A stretch of DNA of 26,091 nt from SIG598 sp045538015. Lineage in GTDB: Bacteria > Bacillota > Clostridia > Oscillospirales > Acutalibacteraceae. This document shows positions 1-6,019 of this stretch, piece after piece. The stretch lies in contig JAZSQO010000146.1 in the NCBI GenBank assembly GCA_045538015.1, positions 1-26,091 of the forward strand, in the 5' to 3' direction. The position numbers were made by a program, and so were the translations under genes. Below the pieces are notes generated by a model. It made no database searches. It saw nothing but the letters and a program-made list of their open reading frames with translations, and was not told where the DNA came from. Numbering within the stretch: position 1 is the stretch's first letter; each line of letters starts with the position of its first letter.

Positions 1-1480
1 CAATGGAAAGGCGCTGCTTCTGGCCGCCGGAGAAGTTGGAGCCGTTCTGAGCCACGGCGCCCTCCACGCCGCCCTCCTGCTGACCCACAAAGTCGGCGCT
101 CTGGGCGATCTCAATGGCTCGCTCTATGGTTTCCTCCGAGGCGTTGTTGTCGCCGAAGTCGATGTTGGAGCGAATGTCGCCGCTGAAGAGCACTGCCTTC
201 TGGGAGACATAGCCGATCTTGGCAGCCAGCTCATCCTTTTTATACTCCCGCACATCGTGGCCGTCCACCAGCACCTGACCCTCGGTGGCGTCGTAGAACC
301 GGGTGACGAGGTTGACAAGGGTGGATTTGCCGCAGCCGGTGGCGCCGATAAAGGCCACGGTCTGACCCTTTTCGGCCTTGAAGGACACATCGGTCACCAC
401 ATCGGAATGGCCGTCGGGATAGCGGAAGGAGACATCCCGGAATTCCACGGTGCCGGTCTCCTTGGTTTTGCCCACGCCTTCGCCGTCCACGATAAGCTCA
501 CGGGTCTCCAGCACCTCGTTGACACGGGCGGCGGAGACAAGCGCCCGGGGAGCCACCATGAACATCATGGCCAGCATCATAAAGGAGGCGATTATCTGCA
601 TTCCGTAGGACATGAACACCACCATGTCGCCGAAGAGGGCGGGCACTGCCATCAGCTCGGCACGGTTGATTATGGCCGCGCCTATCCAGTAGATGGCAAG
701 GGAGATGCCGTTCATTACCATGGACATGAGGGGATTCATAAAGGCCATGACCCGGCCGGTGAACAGATGGGTGTCGGTAAATTCCTTGTTGACCGCCTCA
801 AACTTCTCCTGCTGGAAGCCCTCGGCGTTGTAGGCGCGGATGACCCGGATGCCTGAGAGATTCTCCCGGGTTACCTGATTGAGATTGTCGGTCAGGCGCT
901 GCATCTTTTTGAATTTGTCTATGACGAGGGACATGATGATGGATATGCCCGCCAGCAAAACCACCACCGCCACGGCCACCGCCGCCGACCACTGCCACTG
1001 CTTGCCGGCGATTTTGATTATCGCCCATGCGGCGGTGATGGGCGCCTTGATTATCATTTGCAGGCCGAAGGTGATTATCATCTGCACCTGCTGCACATCG
1101 TTGGTGGAGCGGGTGATCAGGGACGCGGTGCTGAATTTGTTTATCTCGGACATGGAGAAGCGCTGCACCTTTGTGTACAGACTTTCCCGAAGCTCCGCCG
1201 AGAAGTTGGCCGAGATATTGACCACGAAAAAGCTGGTTATTATGGAGCAGGCCATGCTCCCGAGGGCGCACAGCAGCATATAGCCGCCGTTTGACCATAT
1301 ATCGGCCAGCCGGTAGGCCTCGCCGGTGGCGGCGTTGATGCCGCCCTGAGCTATCTGGGTGATGACGTTCATGTAGTCGGGCATTTTCAGGTCAAGCCAG
1401 ACCTGCGCCACGATGAACACCACGGCGCAGAGTGCGAAGAGCCACTCTCGCCGCTGCATTCGTCTGAGCAGTTTCAGCAT
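1..1480 (-). CDS. ABC exporter subunit, permease-ATPase fusion (partial, 3' end outside window)
   Basis: This is a half-transporter of the multidrug/lipid exporter type: one membrane domain fused to one ATPase, which would pump a substrate out using ATP. The visible 493 residues hold membrane segments near 13-30, 66-88, 140-185 and 250-308, then the nucleotide-binding domain with Walker A GATGCGKST (379-387), the Q-loop in YVSQK (about 427) and the signature FSGGQKQ (483-489). Walker B and the rest lie beyond base 1. The ATG at 1480 follows GGAGGA at good spacing and a clear promoter. The N-terminal style (WLDLKMPDYMNVI) resembles one subunit of heterodimeric BmrC/BmrD-like exporters, so a partner gene may follow off the left edge. 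The substrate cannot be told. Confidence 0.93.
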   Translation of the reverse strand, partial: MLKLLRRMQRREWLFALCAVVFIVAQVWLDLKMPDYMNVITQIAQGGINAATGEAYRLADIWSNGGYMLLCALGSMACSIITSFFVVNISANFSAELRESLYTKVQRFSMSEINKFSTASLITRSTNDVQQVQMIITFGLQMIIKAPITAAWAIIKIAGKQWQWSAAVAVAVVVLLAGISIIMSLVIDKFKKMQRLTDNLNQVTRENLSGIRVIRAYNAEGFQQEKFEAVNKEFTDTHLFTGRVMAFMNPLMSMVMNGISLAIYWIGAAIINRAELMAVPALFGDMVVFMSYGMQIIASFMMLAMMFMVAPRALVSAARVNEVLETRELIVDGEGVGKTKETGTVEFRDVSFRYPDGHSDVVTDVSFKAEKGQTVAFIGATGCGKSTLVNLVTRFYDATEGQVLVDGHDVREYKKDELAAKIGYVSQKAVLFSGDIRSNIDFGDNNASEETIERAIEIAQSADFVGQQEGGVEGAVAQNGSNFSGGQKQRLSI

Positions 1481-1523
1481 TGTTGTTCCTCCGTATTCGC
1501 TGGATATTTTTTACTTCCGAACC

Positions 1524-1552
1524 AGTATAATTCCGCAAGTCTTTTGGGTCAA
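1524..1552 (-). promoter_or_regulatory. Promoter of the ABC exporter gene
   Basis: On the minus strand TTGACC (1547-1552), a 17-base spacer and TATACT (1524-1529) match the sigma-A consensus well. It lies about 45 bases upstream of the start at 1480 and downstream of the znuB-side terminator, so the exporter gene is probably transcribed separately from the metal operon. Confidence 0.7.
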
Positions 1553-1596
1553 TAGTATTTTGTCAAACGATACAAAAACCTCATCAGCGGCGGCAC

Positions 1597-1632
1597 AAAA
1601 AAGAGACCGTCCAAGCTGACAGTCTCTTTTTC
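1597..1632 (-). terminator. Terminator after the metal importer operon (stem is symmetric)
   Basis: A stem AAAAGAGAC/GTCTCTTTT with an inner GTC/GAC pair and a small loop follows the permease stop directly on the minus strand and runs into six T. It should end the regulator-ATPase-permease transcript before the exporter promoter. It also carries T's on the plus strand. Confidence 0.8.
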
Positions 1633-1640
1633 TTTCGTAA

Positions 1641-2495
1641 TTATTCCGCCCGGCGGCGCAGAATGGCTCCGGCGGCGCAGAAGCCGGCAAAGGCGAGGAT
1701 ATCCGCCACCACGATGGTGCTGCCCACGGGAGTGTCGGCGAGGATGGACACCAGAATGCCGATGACCGCGCAGGACACCGAGACGATGGCCGAGCAGATG
1801 ATGACCGAGCGGAAGCTCTTGAACACCCGCATGGCCGACAGCGCCGGGAAGATGACCAGCGCCGAGATGAGCAGGGAGCCAACCAGATCCATGGCCAGCA
1901 CGACAATGACCGCGATTACCACCGAAATGAGCAGGTTGTAAAGGCCGGCGTTGGTGCCCGTTGCCCGGGCGAAGCTCTCGTCAAAGGTGACGGCGAAGAT
2001 CTTGTTGTAGAACACCACGAACACGGCGATGACCAGAGCGGACATGGCCACGCACAGCCACATTTCGCCGGTGGAGATTGTCAGGATGGAGGTGGAGCCG
2101 AAAAGGGTGCCGCACACATCGCCCGCCACATTGGAGGACACCGGGAACAGATTCATCAGCATATAGCCGATGGCCAGCGCGCCCACCGACAGCATGGCGA
2201 TGGCCGCGTCTCCTCTTATGCGGGCGTTCTGTCCCACCCGGAGCAGGAGCACCGCGCAGATCACCGTCACCGGCAGCACCACCAGCATATCATTGCTGAT
2301 GCGCATGACCGTGGCGATGGCGATAGCTCCGAAGGCCACATGGGAAAGGCCGTCACCGATGAAGGAAAAGCGCTTGAGCACCAGTGTGGCTCCCAGCAGA
2401 GAGGAGCACAGGGCGATGAGCACGCCGACGATGAGGGCGTACTGCACGAATTGATACTGGGTTATATACTCCCAGAGCCTTGCAAGTCCGTTCAT
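1641..2495 (-). CDS. znuB: Metal ABC transporter permease (ZnuB/MntB family)
   Basis: Membrane subunit of an ABC-3 family metal importer, which would move zinc or manganese across the membrane together with the neighbouring ATPase. The 284 residues are almost all hydrophobic, with eight or so membrane segments. The family region SFIGDGLSHVAFGAIA, just after the first segment, is recognisable, as is the late LLISALVIFPA segment. Length fits the family (about 270-290). Its ATG overlaps the ATPase stop (ATGA), a sign of translational coupling in one operon. Zinc is favoured over manganese only because of the Fur-type regulator and its box; the sequence does not prove the metal. No substrate-binding protein gene is adjacent. 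Confidence 0.9.
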   Translation of the reverse strand: MNGLARLWEYITQYQFVQYALIVGVLIALCSSLLGATLVLKRFSFIGDGLSHVAFGAIAIATVMRISNDMLVVLPVTVICAVLLLRVGQNARIRGDAAIAMLSVGALAIGYMLMNLFPVSSNVAGDVCGTLFGSTSILTISTGEMWLCVAMSALVIAVFVVFYNKIFAVTFDESFARATGTNAGLYNLLISVVIAVIVVLAMDLVGSLLISALVIFPALSAMRVFKSFRSVIICSAIVSVSCAVIGILVSILADTPVGSTIVVADILAFAGFCAAGAILRRRAE

Positions 2496-3208
2496 CTGGC
2501 TCCACCTCCGTTCATGGCGGTGTAGAGACAGCCGATCTCGCTCTTGGCGTAGTCGGCGGCGGTGCCGAAAAACAGCGGCTGGTGGCAGATGTGCAGCACA
2601 TGGCTGGCGTACTTTGCCGCCGCCTCAAGGTCGTGGGTTATCATTATGATGGTGATGCCGTCCTCCCGGTTGAGCCGGGCTATCAGCTCGTACAGCTCGG
2701 CGGTCACCACCGGGTCAAGGCCGGCGGTAGGCTCGTCCAGCAGAAGCAGCTTGCGGGTGGCGCACAGCGCCCGGGCCAGAAGCACCCTCTGCTGCTGGCC
2801 GCCGGAAAGCTCCCGGTAGCAGCGATTGGCAAGATGTGTGATGCCCAGCCGGGACATACTCCGCGCCGCCAGCTGCTTTTCCTCGTTATTGAAGAAGGGA
2901 CGCAGGCCGCACCGGTTCAGGCAGCCCGACTGGACTATCTCCCGCACCGAGGCGGGGAAGTCCCGCTGCACCACCGTCTGCTGTGGCAGGTAGCCTATCT
3001 CGTTGTGGCGCAGGCCGTCGCCCAGCTCAATGGTGCCCGAGATGGGCTGGCGGAGGCGGAGCAGAGTTTTCATCAGCGTGCTCTTGCCCGAGCCGTTTTC
3101 GCCCACGATGCACAGATAGTCTCCGCCGCTGACTGAAAAGTTCAGCCCTTCGACCACCTTCTTGCCGTCATAGCCGAGAGCCACATCCCGGCAGGTTATC
3201 AAAGCCAT
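2492..3208 (-). CDS. znuC: Metal ABC transporter ATP-binding protein (ZnuC type)
   Basis: Cytoplasmic ATPase powering the metal importer. The 238 residues carry all ABC motifs: Walker A GENGSGKST (36-44), Q-loop in YLPQQ (73-77), signature LSGGQQQ (134-140), Walker B LLLLDEP (154-160) and the switch histidine in ITHD (H192). The ATG at 3208 has a GGGGAGGGGAGAG ribosome site and lies 15 bases after the regulator stop; the 3' end overlaps the permease start by four bases. Family assignment to ZnuC/MntB-type ATPases rests on this pairing with an ABC-3 permease and a Fur-family gene. The metal is inferred. Confidence 0.9.
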   Translation of the reverse strand: MALITCRDVALGYDGKKVVEGLNFSVSGGDYLCIVGENGSGKSTLMKTLLRLRQPISGTIELGDGLRHNEIGYLPQQTVVQRDFPASVREIVQSGCLNRCGLRPFFNNEEKQLAARSMSRLGITHLANRCYRELSGGQQQRVLLARALCATRKLLLLDEPTAGLDPVVTAELYELIARLNREDGITIIMITHDLEAAAKYASHVLHICHQPLFFGTAADYAKSEIGCLYTAMNGGGAR

Positions 3209-3223
3209 ATTCTCTCCCCTCCC

Positions 3224-3619
3224 CTACGCCTTGCAGTCCCGGCAGCGGCCGTAGAGCACCGTTCTGCGCTCGTCGATGGCAAAGCCCTCGCAGCTGCTGG
3301 CGGCGGTGCGCAGCGCCTCGGTGGTCCGGTGGTCAAGGTGGATGACGCTGCCGCAGTCCACGCACTGCATATGCAGATGCTCGCCGCACTCGCCGCCGGT
3401 GTACTGATACACCGCCTTGCGTCCGTCGCCGGCTGCCGCCCGGCGCACCGAGCCCTCCTGCTCCAGCCGCTCGAGGTTGCGGTAAACAGCGCTCAGGCTG
3501 ATCTCGCCGCCCTCGGAGGCTATCATTTCGGCTATCTGTTCGGCCGAAAAGCTACTGTCCCGGTGCTTTTCCAGAAAGTCAAGGAGACGGCAGCGCTGGC
3601 CGGTTTTGTAGTTTCTCAT
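3224..3619 (-). CDS. zur: Fur-family metal-responsive repressor (Zur-like)
   Basis: A 131-residue transcription regulator with an N-terminal winged helix (about 1-75, including SLSAVYRNLERLEQEGSVRR) and a C-terminal metal-binding and dimerisation part. Metal ligands visible are HLHMQC (81-86), CVDC (C86, C89) and CRDC (C126, C129), the two CxxC pairs that hold structural zinc in Fur, Zur and PerR. The ATG at 3619 was chosen over the upstream one at 3769: it has GAGG eight bases before it, the encoded N-terminus fits the family, and the longer form would run through the promoter and operator. It heads the operon with the importer ATPase and permease, and a perfect Fur-family box overlaps its own promoter, so autoregulation is likely. 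Zinc as signal is inferred from context; Fur or PerR roles are alternatives. Confidence 0.88.
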   Translation of the reverse strand: MRNYKTGQRCRLLDFLEKHRDSSFSAEQIAEMIASEGGEISLSAVYRNLERLEQEGSVRRAAAGDGRKAVYQYTGGECGEHLHMQCVDCGSVIHLDHRTTEALRTAASSCEGFAIDERRTVLYGRCRDCKA

Positions 3620-3648
3620 TTTTATACCTCGCTGTGGTCTTTCGCCGC

Positions 3649-3669
3649 ATTTGCGAATTATTCGCAAAT
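3649..3669. promoter_or_regulatory. Fur/Zur-family operator (perfect 10-1-10 palindrome)
   Basis: Two ten-base arms, ATTTGCGAAT and ATTCGCAAAT, surround a single central T at 3659. The core TGCGAAT-T-ATTCGCA has the 7-1-7 layout known for Bacillus Fur, Zur and PerR boxes. It lies directly downstream of the -10 element, over the expected transcription start and early leader, where a bound repressor would block transcription of the regulator and importer. Confidence 0.82.
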
Positions 3670-3670
3670 C

Positions 3671-3699
3671 AGTATATATTATACCGGTTGGCGTGTCAA
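3671..3699 (-). promoter_or_regulatory. Promoter of the zur-znuC-znuB operon
   Basis: On the minus strand a perfect TTGACA (3694-3699), 17 bases and TATACT (3671-3676). This is one of the strongest promoters in the window, consistent with a gene set that is held off by a repressor at the adjoining operator. Confidence 0.85.
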
Positions 3700-3710
3700 G
3701 CACGCAAAGG

Positions 3711-3738
3711 AAAAACCGCCGCGAAAAAACACGGCGGT
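3711..3738 (-). terminator. Terminator-like hairpin upstream of the zur promoter
   Basis: A seven-pair stem ACCGCCG/CGGCGGT with a loop rich in T on the minus strand is followed there by five T. It is well placed to end transcription of the GHL10 gene (stop at 3934), but the MITE-like element now lies between that gene and this hairpin. Confidence 0.65.
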
Positions 3739-3756
3739 CGGTTTGTTCATTATTAA

Positions 3757-3928
3757 GGCAATACCGCATAATTCTAAGTGCGATATTGCGCAGTCAGATT
3801 TTTTGTCAGACGATACAAAAAGCGGAGTCAATACTCTATGTATTGACGAGCATTTTTGTGAAGTATGACGAAAAAGATGCAAGCAAGATCGTGCTTAAGT
3901 TCTAAAACGGGAATTGTGCGGTGTTGCC
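3757..3928. mobile_element. MITE-like palindromic element, 172 bp
   Basis: The ends are inverted repeats: the left end GGCAATACCGCATAATTC and the complement of the right end differ at two of 18 positions, both T/C. TTAA flanks both sides (3753-3756 and 3929-3932), fitting a target duplication. The inner sequence continues as one imperfect palindrome, closing at the apex GTCAATAC-tctat-GTATTGAC near 3828-3848; the right arm has about 11 extra bases. No transposase is encoded, so it would be a non-autonomous element moved in trans. It sits right behind the stop codon of the GHL10 gene. Confidence 0.8.
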
Positions 3929-3933
3929 TTAAA

Positions 3934-5283
3934 TTATTCTCCCAGAATCAGCTCTCTGTAGTTCTCCATCTCCGCGGCGGTCTGCTCGCCGGTGAGGTAG
4001 TCGTAGGAGTAGAGCATGAAGCCGTCGGCCTTTATGCCGTCCGAGCGGAGATACTCGATCTGGTCGGCGATGATGCTGTCGCTGCGCAGCCACTTGCCGC
4101 CGTCGGCATCGGAGCCGGCCTTGTACAGCGCAAGACCCACATAGAAATCCACACCCTCGCAGGTGACCATGGACTTCCATTCGGCGGTGCGGCGGTCAAA
4201 GGGAGCGGCGGTGCTGTCAAAGGTCCAGTACACCTGAGGGCAGATGTAGTCGATGTAGCCGGAGGTGGAGCACCATTTGTACACATCTGCACCCATGGCA
4301 AGGCAGTTTTCTATGTTGCCCGCGGGACTGATGCCGAAGACGCAGTTGCTGTTGGTGGCCTTTACCTTATTATATACATCGCACACGAGGGTGTTGATGT
4401 TTTCCGTGCGCCACTGACGGAGGGTCATGTCTCCGCCGGAGGAAAGATAGCTCTGGTAGCGGGCGCTGTCGTCAAAGCTCTCGTCGTTGGCGGGATAGAA
4501 ATAGTCGTCCCAGTGCAGGCCGTCCACCCTGTAATTGGCGGCCAGCTCGGCCATGCCGTTTACGATGAGGGCGCGCACCTCCTCCACGGCGGGATTGTAG
4601 AACTTGCCGCCGTTGTAGTCCACCACCCAGTCGTCGTTGGCCGGGTCGCTGTCGTTTCTCCACATCATGTAGGGATTATCCTCGGAGAGCGAGGCGGGCA
4701 CATTGCCGCCGGCCAGCTGGATGCGCAGTGGATTTACCCATGCGTGCAGCTGCATTCCGTTGGCGTGGGCGGCGTCTATGACATACTCCAGCGGGTCAAA
4801 GCCCTCCGCCGGAGCTACGCCCTGAATGCCGGTCAGCAGGTGGGAATAGGGAAAATACATGGAGTCGTACATGGCGTCGCCAAAGGCACGCACATGGAAC
4901 ACGATGGCGTTGGCTCCCGCCGCCTTGCAGTCGGCCACCATCCGGTCGATCTTCTCCGGGGTGACCATGTACACCGACATATAGGGAATCCACACCGCCC
5001 GCAGCTCGTCCTCCTCGCTGAGGAGTATCTGGTTGGGAATGGCGGTCTGGGCCGCGTCGTATTCCTCGCTTGTCCACGCCGGGGCGCTTTCGGTGCGCTC
5101 CACCGCCGGCTCCTCCTCGGGCAGCGTAGTTATCTGGGCGCTGTCCGGGTAGGTGGTGATGGAGTCGTAGCGGTCGGCTCTACGGCGGTCAACGGCTATC
5201 ACCATGGACACGCACACCAGCGCCAGAACAGCGCACATACTCAGGGTGACTATCCATATCCGTTTGCTGATGTCCTTGTCCAT
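3934..5283 (-). CDS. Membrane-anchored GHL10 (DUF187) glycoside-hydrolase-like protein
   Basis: A 449-residue protein with a short cytoplasmic start, one membrane segment (about 9-31) and an extracellular TIM-barrel-like domain (about 90-445) of the GHL10/DUF187 family, related to Bacillus YngK. Recognisable family stretches are ELRAVWIPYMS, ANAIVFHVRAFGDAMY, LHAWVNPLR, VDGLHWDDYFYP, GISPAGN and ICPQVYW; the acidic pair in HWDDYF is a candidate catalytic site. The family is thought to act on polysaccharides, perhaps wall or exopolysaccharide, but substrates are poorly known. The ATG at 5283 follows AAGGAG at seven bases. It is transcribed alone from a promoter shared with the divergent DUF1294 gene. 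A MITE-like element begins right after its stop. Confidence 0.88.
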   Translation of the reverse strand: MDKDISKRIWIVTLSMCAVLALVCVSMVIAVDRRRADRYDSITTYPDSAQITTLPEEEPAVERTESAPAWTSEEYDAAQTAIPNQILLSEEDELRAVWIPYMSVYMVTPEKIDRMVADCKAAGANAIVFHVRAFGDAMYDSMYFPYSHLLTGIQGVAPAEGFDPLEYVIDAAHANGMQLHAWVNPLRIQLAGGNVPASLSEDNPYMMWRNDSDPANDDWVVDYNGGKFYNPAVEEVRALIVNGMAELAANYRVDGLHWDDYFYPANDESFDDSARYQSYLSSGGDMTLRQWRTENINTLVCDVYNKVKATNSNCVFGISPAGNIENCLAMGADVYKWCSTSGYIDYICPQVYWTFDSTAAPFDRRTAEWKSMVTCEGVDFYVGLALYKAGSDADGGKWLRSDSIIADQIEYLRSDGIKADGFMLYSYDYLTGEQTAAEMENYRELILGE

Positions 5284-5341
5284 AACAGTCTCCTTGCTTT
5301 GATGGTTACTGAAGGAGGCACTGATTAAATCTGGTGGCTCC

Positions 5342-5370
5342 TTGACACATTATATCAAAAAGTGTACCAT
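5342..5370 (+). promoter_or_regulatory. Promoter candidate for the DUF1294 gene
   Basis: TTGACA (5342-5347), 17 bases and TACCAT (5365-5370) on the plus strand. The -35 is perfect, the -10 weak. It overlaps the minus-strand promoter of the GHL10 gene. Confidence 0.5.
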
Positions 5371-5378
5371 TATATCAA
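5349..5378 (-). promoter_or_regulatory. Promoter of the GHL10 gene, over an 11-bp direct repeat
   Basis: On the minus strand TTGATA (5373-5378), 18 bases and a perfect TATAAT (5349-5354). The two elements lie inside two exact copies of CATTATATCAA (5348-5358 and 5368-5378) set 20 bases apart, which could be a regulator site or simply a by-product of the promoter elements. Confidence 0.65.
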
Positions 5379-5421
5379 GAGGCGGTATTTCCCGCCAATA
5401 AAGCGCAAAGGTCGTGAGAAA

Positions 5422-5853
5422 ATGTCCCCTTACATCTGGCTTGCTGTCGCCGCCTATTTGGTGATAATAAGCGTCGTCGCCGTGGCGATAACCATTTATG
5501 ACAAGAAAATAGCCATCAAGAACGGACGCATCGAGGAGGCGGCAGCGAAGAAGGCCTCCGGTAAAAAGGCGGCCTCAAAGGCCTCGTCCGGCAAGGGCAC
5601 CGCTAAGAGCAAAGCTCAAAAAACCACCTCCGGCAAAAAAGCCGCCGGAAAGAACGCCAAGGCTCCTACCGCCATCCGGCGCGTGCCGGAAAAGACGCTG
5701 CTCATCATATCCGCTCTGGGCGGCTCCATCGCCATGCTGATAACCATGCGAGCCATCCGTCACAAGACCCAGCACGCCAAGTTCATGGTGGGTATCCCGG
5801 TGATAATCCTTCTCCAGTGCGCGGCGGCGGTGGCTCTGGTGATACTGCTTTGA
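5422..5853 (+). CDS. DUF1294 membrane protein with lysine/alanine-rich insert
   Basis: A 143-residue membrane protein. Segment 1 (about 4-25) ends in IYDKKIAI, then comes a stretch of about 45 residues (36-82) built almost only of K, A, S, G and T, then the DUF1294 signature RRVPEKTLLIISALGGS (86-102), RHKTQHAKF (113-121) and a last segment (122-143). In ordinary DUF1294 proteins the DK motif and the R-VPE motif are separated by only a few residues, so the basic stretch is an insertion. By charge it should face the cytoplasm, where it might touch nucleic acid, phospholipid or ribosomes. Function of the family is unknown. The ATG at 5422 is preferred over the upstream GTG at 5362, which overlaps the promoter; the ribosome site (AAAGG, rather far) is weak. 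Confidence 0.8.
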   Translation: MSPYIWLAVAAYLVIISVVAVAITIYDKKIAIKNGRIEEAAAKKASGKKAASKASSGKGTAKSKAQKTTSGKKAAGKNAKAPTAIRRVPEKTLLIISALGGSIAMLITMRAIRHKTQHAKFMVGIPVIILLQCAAAVALVILL

Positions 5854-5906
5854 GCAAAGCTCTGAGCAAAATATATGCGCTGAGACATAAAAACAGAATC
5901 AAAAGG

Positions 5907-5936
5907 GCCGGGGCGCTTCGAGGTAAGCGCTCCGGC
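5907..5936 (+). terminator. Terminator after the DUF1294 gene
   Basis: A 12-pair stem (GCCGGGGCGCTT with AAGCGCTCCGGC, one G-T pair) and a six-base loop, followed by a short T-rich stretch. It separates the DUF1294 gene from the lipoprotein promoter. Confidence 0.75.
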
Positions 5937-5968
5937 TTTGGATTTTCCGTGGGCAAGCTATCTTTTTG

Positions 5969-5997
5969 TAGACTACCGCCGATGATTGTGGTATAAT
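5969..5997 (+). promoter_or_regulatory. Promoter candidate of the lipoprotein gene
   Basis: A perfect TATAAT (5992-5997) with TAGACT (5969-5974) 17 bases upstream. The -35 is weak. The start codon follows 23 bases later, giving a very short leader. Confidence 0.6.
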
Positions 5998-6019
5998 TTT
6001 TCCGTTAGGAGGAGAACGC

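Noticed and set aside
3651..3905. Short reading frames crossing the zur promoter and the MITE-like element
   Set aside because: They run over promoter, operator, terminator and palindrome and have no ribosome site.
3865..5328. A 487-residue plus-strand reading frame
   Set aside because: It is the mirror of the GHL10 gene on the other strand, with His/Val/Gly-rich composition typical of antisense frames in GC-rich DNA and no ribosome site.
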